From Candidatus Doudnabacteria bacterium (GTDB taxonomy: Bacteria; Patescibacteriota; Doudnabacteria; UBA920): a DNA stretch of 6,684 nucleotides. This document shows, piece after piece, positions 4,334 through 6,684 of the stretch. The translations under genes and the position numbers were made by a program. The notes under the pieces were generated by a model. That model did no database searches. It saw only the letters and a list, made by a program, of their open reading frames with translations, and was not told the DNA's origin. The stretch covers positions 1-6,684 of the forward strand of contig CAIWKW010000165.1 in NCBI GenBank assembly GCA_903913365.1, given 5' to 3'. Each line of letters begins with the position of its first letter. Within the stretch, counting starts at the first letter, position 1.

Positions 4334-5251
4334 ATGCTTGATTCAATTTCATTTTTTCGCGTAGTTAAAGCCGGACTGACAAACTTTGCCAGGAATATTT
4401 GGCTGTCCGTTGCCGCCACTATGGTAATGACCATTACTTTGGTAATTTTTGGCACGCTGTTTTTACTGTTTATTTTAACCAATTATTCTTTAAGCACCAT
4501 TAAAAATACCGTTGATATTAGCGTCTATTTTAAATCCGGCCTTGGGGAAGACCAAATTACAAAAATAAAAAATGATACTTCGGCCGATCCTAAAGTCAAG
4601 GAAGTTGTTTATGTTTCCGCCACAGATGCTTTTAATAACTTTAAAATTGCCCACCAAAGTGATCCGTTAATAACCCAGTCACTAAATGAGTTAAATGATA
4701 ATCCGCTTCCGGCCACTTTACATATTAAAACCTATCAGCTTGATGATTATCCGGCTGTGGCCCAAAAACTCGAGTCGGATCAATACAAAGATTTTATCGA
4801 CAAAGTAAATTACGAAGACAACCGGGCAATTATTGACCGGTTAAATAAGATTTTAAAATTTATTATTGCTTTCGGCATTGGGCTGGTGGTGGTTTTTTCG
4901 ATTATCGCTATTTTGGTGATTTTTAACACAATTGCTTTGACCATTTATAACCGCAAGGAAGAGGTGGAAATTATGCGTTTGGTTGGAGCCACCAACTGGT
5001 ACATTCGCGGTCCGTTTTTAACGGAAAGTACTTTGTACAGTATTTTTTCCACAATAATTTCCGGAGCACTTTTTGTTCCGGTGTTTACCAAAATTCTGCC
5101 CAAAATTACCGAGTACGTGAATCCGCAAGTAAATGTCTACAGCCACAATATTTTTAATTTTTGGTATTTGGTGTTAATTTTATTTGTTTTGGCAATGGTA
5201 CTTTCCACCGTTTCCACCATGCTGGCCATTCGAAAATACCTGAAAATCTAA
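4334..5251 (+). CDS. ftsX: Cell division permease FtsX
   Basis: This 305-residue integral membrane protein is the FtsE partner; its outer loop activates peptidoglycan hydrolases directly or through an adaptor. The topology fits the family: a short cytoplasmic N-terminus, TM1 about 22-50, a large extracytoplasmic domain about 52-172 with NPLPATLHI (123-131), TM2 about 174-204, TM3 about 232-252 and TM4 about 276-297. The conserved cytoplasmic segment NTIALTIYNRKEEVEIM (198-214) followed by RLVGAT is the hallmark of FtsX. The ATG at 4334 has no Shine-Dalgarno and directly follows AT-rich repeats. Where many bacteria carry a murein hydrolase or M23 peptidase gene next, this genome has repeats and then rplI, so the hydrolase partner must be encoded elsewhere. 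Confidence 0.95.
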   Translation: MLDSISFFRVVKAGLTNFARNIWLSVAATMVMTITLVIFGTLFLLFILTNYSLSTIKNTVDISVYFKSGLGEDQITKIKNDTSADPKVKEVVYVSATDAFNNFKIAHQSDPLITQSLNELNDNPLPATLHIKTYQLDDYPAVAQKLESDQYKDFIDKVNYEDNRAIIDRLNKILKFIIAFGIGLVVVFSIIAILVIFNTIALTIYNRKEEVEIMRLVGATNWYIRGPFLTESTLYSIFSTIISGALFVPVFTKILPKITEYVNPQVNVYSHNIFNFWYLVLILFVLAMVLSTVSTMLAIRKYLKI

Positions 5252-5264
5252 AGGTTTCAGGCCA

Positions 5265-5326
5265 TTGAGCAAAGGTGCTCTTTGCTCAATGTAAAGCCGA
5301 AGTAAGCAAAGAGCACCTTTGCTCAA
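5265..5326. repeat. Nested palindrome, REPIN-like element after ftsX
   Basis: A 22-bp perfect inverted repeat (5265-5286 with 5305-5326) encloses an 18-nt spacer. The left arm is also a hairpin by itself: TTGAGCAAAG and CTTTGCTCAA (5265-5289) form 10 bp around GTGCT. The right arm can form a 7-bp hairpin, AGCAAAG/CTTTGCT around AGCAC. The element can therefore fold as one long hairpin or as two small ones, the layout of REPIN elements (paired inverted REP units). No T run follows, so it is not a normal terminator, although it may protect the 3' end of the ftsEX mRNA. Confidence 0.8.
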
Positions 5327-5331
5327 CATAT

Positions 5332-5359
5332 TTGACAAAGAATTTCAATCTTATATACT
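5332..5359 (+). promoter_or_regulatory. Strong sigma70 promoter upstream of rplI
   Basis: TTGACA (5332-5337), a perfect -35, is followed after 16 nt by TATACT (5354-5359), one base from consensus. The predicted start is near 5366. It would drive rplI and the gene after it, with a leader of almost 200 nt, unless transcription stops at the hairpin at 5421-5448. Confidence 0.75.
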
Positions 5360-5375
5360 AACAAAGAGCCCATAT

Positions 5376-5407
5376 TAGGTGTTAGGTTGTAGGTGTTAGG
5401 TTGTAGG
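5376..5407 (+). repeat. 14-nt tandem repeat in the rplI leader
   Basis: TAGGTGTTAGGTTG occurs twice head to tail (5376-5389, 5390-5403), then TAGG begins a third copy. The downstream CCAACACC (5408-5415) can pair with GGTGTTAGG of either copy with a bulged A, so two mutually exclusive hairpins are possible just upstream of the terminator. Confidence 0.85.
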
Positions 5408-5420
5408 CCAACACCGCGGG

Positions 5421-5448
5421 ACTCTCTGAAATTTCGGGGAGTTTTTTT
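5421..5448 (+). terminator. Intrinsic terminator or attenuator between the promoter and rplI
   Basis: ACTCTCTG and the complementary CGGGGAGT (5421-5442) form a stem of 8-10 pairs, including two G-T pairs, around an AAATTT core, followed by a run of seven T (5442-5448). It lies 55 nt after the predicted start of transcription and 110 nt before rplI. It either ends a short RNA of about 80 nt or attenuates rplI. It would also stop read-through from ftsX. Confidence 0.75.
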
Positions 5449-5460
5449 AATTAGTAAATA

Positions 5461-5550
5461 TCCACTAATTCACAAATCAACACGAATCTCACTAATTGAG
5501 ACACGCATTTGTAGTTATTTGTTTCATTTGTGCATTTGTTAATTTGTATC
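5461..5550. repeat. Degenerate short-period repeats before rplI
   Basis: CACTAATT occurs at 5463-5470 and 5490-5497 in a stretch of AAT/CAC-rich units, followed by a stretch of repeated ATTTGT (for example 5508-5513, 5517-5522, 5526-5531, 5534-5539, 5542-5547) that is roughly the complement of the first. The two halves could form a long, imperfect AT-rich hairpin ending shortly before the rplI ATG. No gene and no clear ribosome binding site lies here. Confidence 0.45.
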
Positions 5551-5558
5551 TTAAATTT

Positions 5559-6005
5559 ATGAAAGTAATATTTGTAAAAGATCTATCCGGCACCGGTAAA
5601 AGAGGGGACATTAAAGACGTATCCGACGGCTATGCCATGAATTTTTTAATTGCCAAAGGTTTTGCCCAGGCGGTTACTCCGGAAATCCAAGCTAAGGTTA
5701 CCAAAGAGGCAAAAGAGGCGGAAATTAAGAAGCAAAAGGAAATTGAGAAATTAAGAAATTTGAAAACAGAAATTGAAAAACGGACTTTTACCGTAAAAGT
5801 AAAAGTAGGGGATAAAGGACAAATTTTTTCAGGTGTTCATGAAAAGGATATTGCCTTGGCTGTTAACCAAAAAATGGGATTAGCTTTGGAAAAGAATCAG
5901 GTGGCTTTGGATAAGCCAATTAAGGAACTTGGCGCGCACAAAGTGATTTTGAAACTCGCGACGGGTATGTCGGTAAATATAAATTTAAGCGTGGAGGCAG
6001 AGTAA
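5559..6005 (+). CDS. rplI: 50S ribosomal protein bL9
   Basis: This 148-residue protein binds 23S rRNA near the base of the L1 stalk and helps maintain reading frame. The N-terminal rRNA-binding domain shows the family signature MKVIFVKDLSGTGKRGDIKD (1-20) followed by VSDGYAMNFLIAKGFA (21-36). A long charged connecting helix, about 41-75, leads to the C-terminal domain, about 76-148. The length matches the usual 149. The ATG at 5559 begins the canonical MKVI; the in-frame TTG at 5496 would add a 21-residue hydrophobic extension encoded by repeats and is rejected. No Shine-Dalgarno is visible. It stands apart from other ribosomal genes, downstream of a strong promoter and a terminator-like hairpin. 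bL9 is reported missing in some CPR lineages, so its presence here is informative for placement. Confidence 0.95.
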   Translation: MKVIFVKDLSGTGKRGDIKDVSDGYAMNFLIAKGFAQAVTPEIQAKVTKEAKEAEIKKQKEIEKLRNLKTEIEKRTFTVKVKVGDKGQIFSGVHEKDIALAVNQKMGLALEKNQVALDKPIKELGAHKVILKLATGMSVNINLSVEAE

Positions 6006-6010
6006 ATTTT

Positions 6011-6628
6011 ATGACTAACCGGCAGCAGTCAGCATTTTTTTTGGCAATTGTCTTTTTGTTTACATGCGGCGCCGGTCTTTTAATTTACAAGCAGTACGAC
6101 GAATACTTTAGCCAAAAAGCGGCAATAGACTTGGAAGCCGCCGACGCAGCCCAGCCAATAGTAAAAAAATCACAATCGCCAGCAGCAACTTCCACCCCCG
6201 ATCAAGTAAACGGATGGAAGATTTATAAGAATGACCAGTATGGATTTGAATTTAGTTATCATACTCAGAGTTATGCGCCCGAAAACTTGGAAGCTTTTAA
6301 GTCCACCCCAAACGACGATTCACATATTTTGGTAAGCTTGTATGACATAAAAGGTAAGCAAACTGTAGAAAAATGCCAGTGTGGGGAATTTGAAAGATTT
6401 CAAGTATTGGTTTTTAATAATACGAACAATCTTTCCCTTGATAATTACGTAAAAAAATATTTAGCTTCATTTTATAAACAAAATTTATATAGCCAGATTA
6501 CAGTAGACGGGGAAAGGGCTTTTGAGTTTGGGGAAATGTCCAGAGAGATAATTGTTAAGCACGGAAATAATATTTTTGAAATTATTCCAATAGATAATAT
6601 TCTACAAACTTTCAAATTTACTCCTTGA
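6011..6628 (+). CDS. Membrane-anchored extracytoplasmic protein, function unknown
   Basis: I cannot assign a function. The 205-residue protein starts with a short polar segment, then one hydrophobic helix (about 8-25) that looks like a signal anchor or uncleaved signal peptide. A linker rich in A, K, Q, S, T and P (about 40-67) follows, then a domain opening GWKIYKNDQYGFEFSY (68-83) and closing ILQTFKFTP. From memory, this WxxYxNxxYGFEFxY opening and FKFT ending recur in secreted PsbP-like proteins of CPR bacteria. C122 and C124 (CQCG) could bind a metal or form a disulphide. There is no proper lipobox: C19 is preceded by LFT. The ATG lies 5 nt after the rplI stop; GGAGG at 5993-5997, inside rplI, is a possible but distant ribosome binding site. 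Probably co-transcribed with rplI. Confidence 0.8.
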   Translation: MTNRQQSAFFLAIVFLFTCGAGLLIYKQYDEYFSQKAAIDLEAADAAQPIVKKSQSPAATSTPDQVNGWKIYKNDQYGFEFSYHTQSYAPENLEAFKSTPNDDSHILVSLYDIKGKQTVEKCQCGEFERFQVLVFNNTNNLSLDNYVKKYLASFYKQNLYSQITVDGERAFEFGEMSREIIVKHGNNIFEIIPIDNILQTFKFTP

Positions 6629-6684
6629 AAATTGTCAACAAATTAGTTTGTATTAAATTTTGTAAAATCTTTCAATCATTAAAT
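6629..6684. other. AT-rich end of window, no gene seen
   Basis: The last 56 bases hold no convincing coding region. ACAAA/TTTGT (6638-6651) can form a 5-bp hairpin without a clear T run. TTGTCA (6632-6637) resembles a -35 box, but no good -10 stands at the proper distance. Confidence 0.4.

Noticed and set aside
5376..5407. Telomere-like TTAGG repeats
   Set aside because: There are only two copies of a 14-nt unit within a bacterial intergenic leader; the likeness is accidental.
5496..5558. TTG start giving bL9 a hydrophobic N-terminal extension
   Set aside because: bL9 begins with MKVI(F/L), matching the ATG at 5559; the extension is encoded by ATTTGT repeats.
6011..6090. Lipoprotein signal with Cys19 as lipidation site
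   Set aside because: The residues before the Cys are LFT, and the -1 position needs Gly, Ala or Ser. A transmembrane anchor fits better.
1..6684. tRNA, rRNA, CRISPR array or complete insertion sequence
   Set aside because: No cloverleaf, rRNA core, regularly spaced repeat array or transposase was found on either strand by reading.

Overview
The window reads as a stretch of AT-rich bacterial chromosome of Candidate Phyla Radiation (Patescibacteria, probably Parcubacteria-like) character. This is inferred from the compact plus-strand gene order, AT-rich codons, near absence of Shine-Dalgarno sites, a short secreted protein of a type common in these genomes, and many small palindromic repeats between genes. 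No taxonomic marker was searched. UGA serves as an ordinary stop codon and a release factor 2 gene is present, so this is the standard bacterial code, not the UGA-recoded one of Gracilibacteria and Absconditabacteria.

Region 1 (2-1620) is a tightly packed nucleotide operon: the 3' end of a thymidylate kinase gene, a MazG-like NTP pyrophosphohydrolase, a DNPH1-like deoxynucleotide N-glycosidase and dihydrofolate reductase. The genes overlap by ATGA or lie 7 nt apart, and a strong intrinsic terminator closes the operon. Together they look like dTTP synthesis plus clean-up of unwanted deoxynucleotides. Region 2 (1621-2170) is a single-gene unit with its own extended -10 promoter, a good ribosome binding site, higher GC and a 3' hairpin. 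It encodes a small protein that appears to be two ribbon-helix-helix units in tandem and may be acquired.

Region 3 (2226-3380) is prfB, release factor 2, read without the usual programmed frameshift. A 60-bp palindromic repeat is embedded in frame in its N-terminal domain. Region 4 (3381-5251) holds ftsE and ftsX, the ABC-type divisome module that controls peptidoglycan hydrolysis. A promoter surrounded by AGCTGATAAG-type repeats precedes ftsE, and an unusually long 94-nt gap with a 25-bp AT-only inverted repeat separates the two genes.

Region 5 (5252-5558) is a 307-nt gap packed with signals: a nested palindrome like a REPIN, a near-consensus promoter, a 14-nt tandem repeat, an intrinsic terminator and a block of degenerate repeats. 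Region 6 (5559-6628) holds rplI (ribosomal protein bL9) and a membrane-anchored extracytoplasmic protein of unknown function. The last 56 bases show no gene.

The most unusual observations are the palindrome inside prfB, the tandem RHH protein, the clean-up enzyme pair with a duplicated MazG fold, and the promoter-repeat-terminator leader before rplI. No complete new defence or mobile system is visible.
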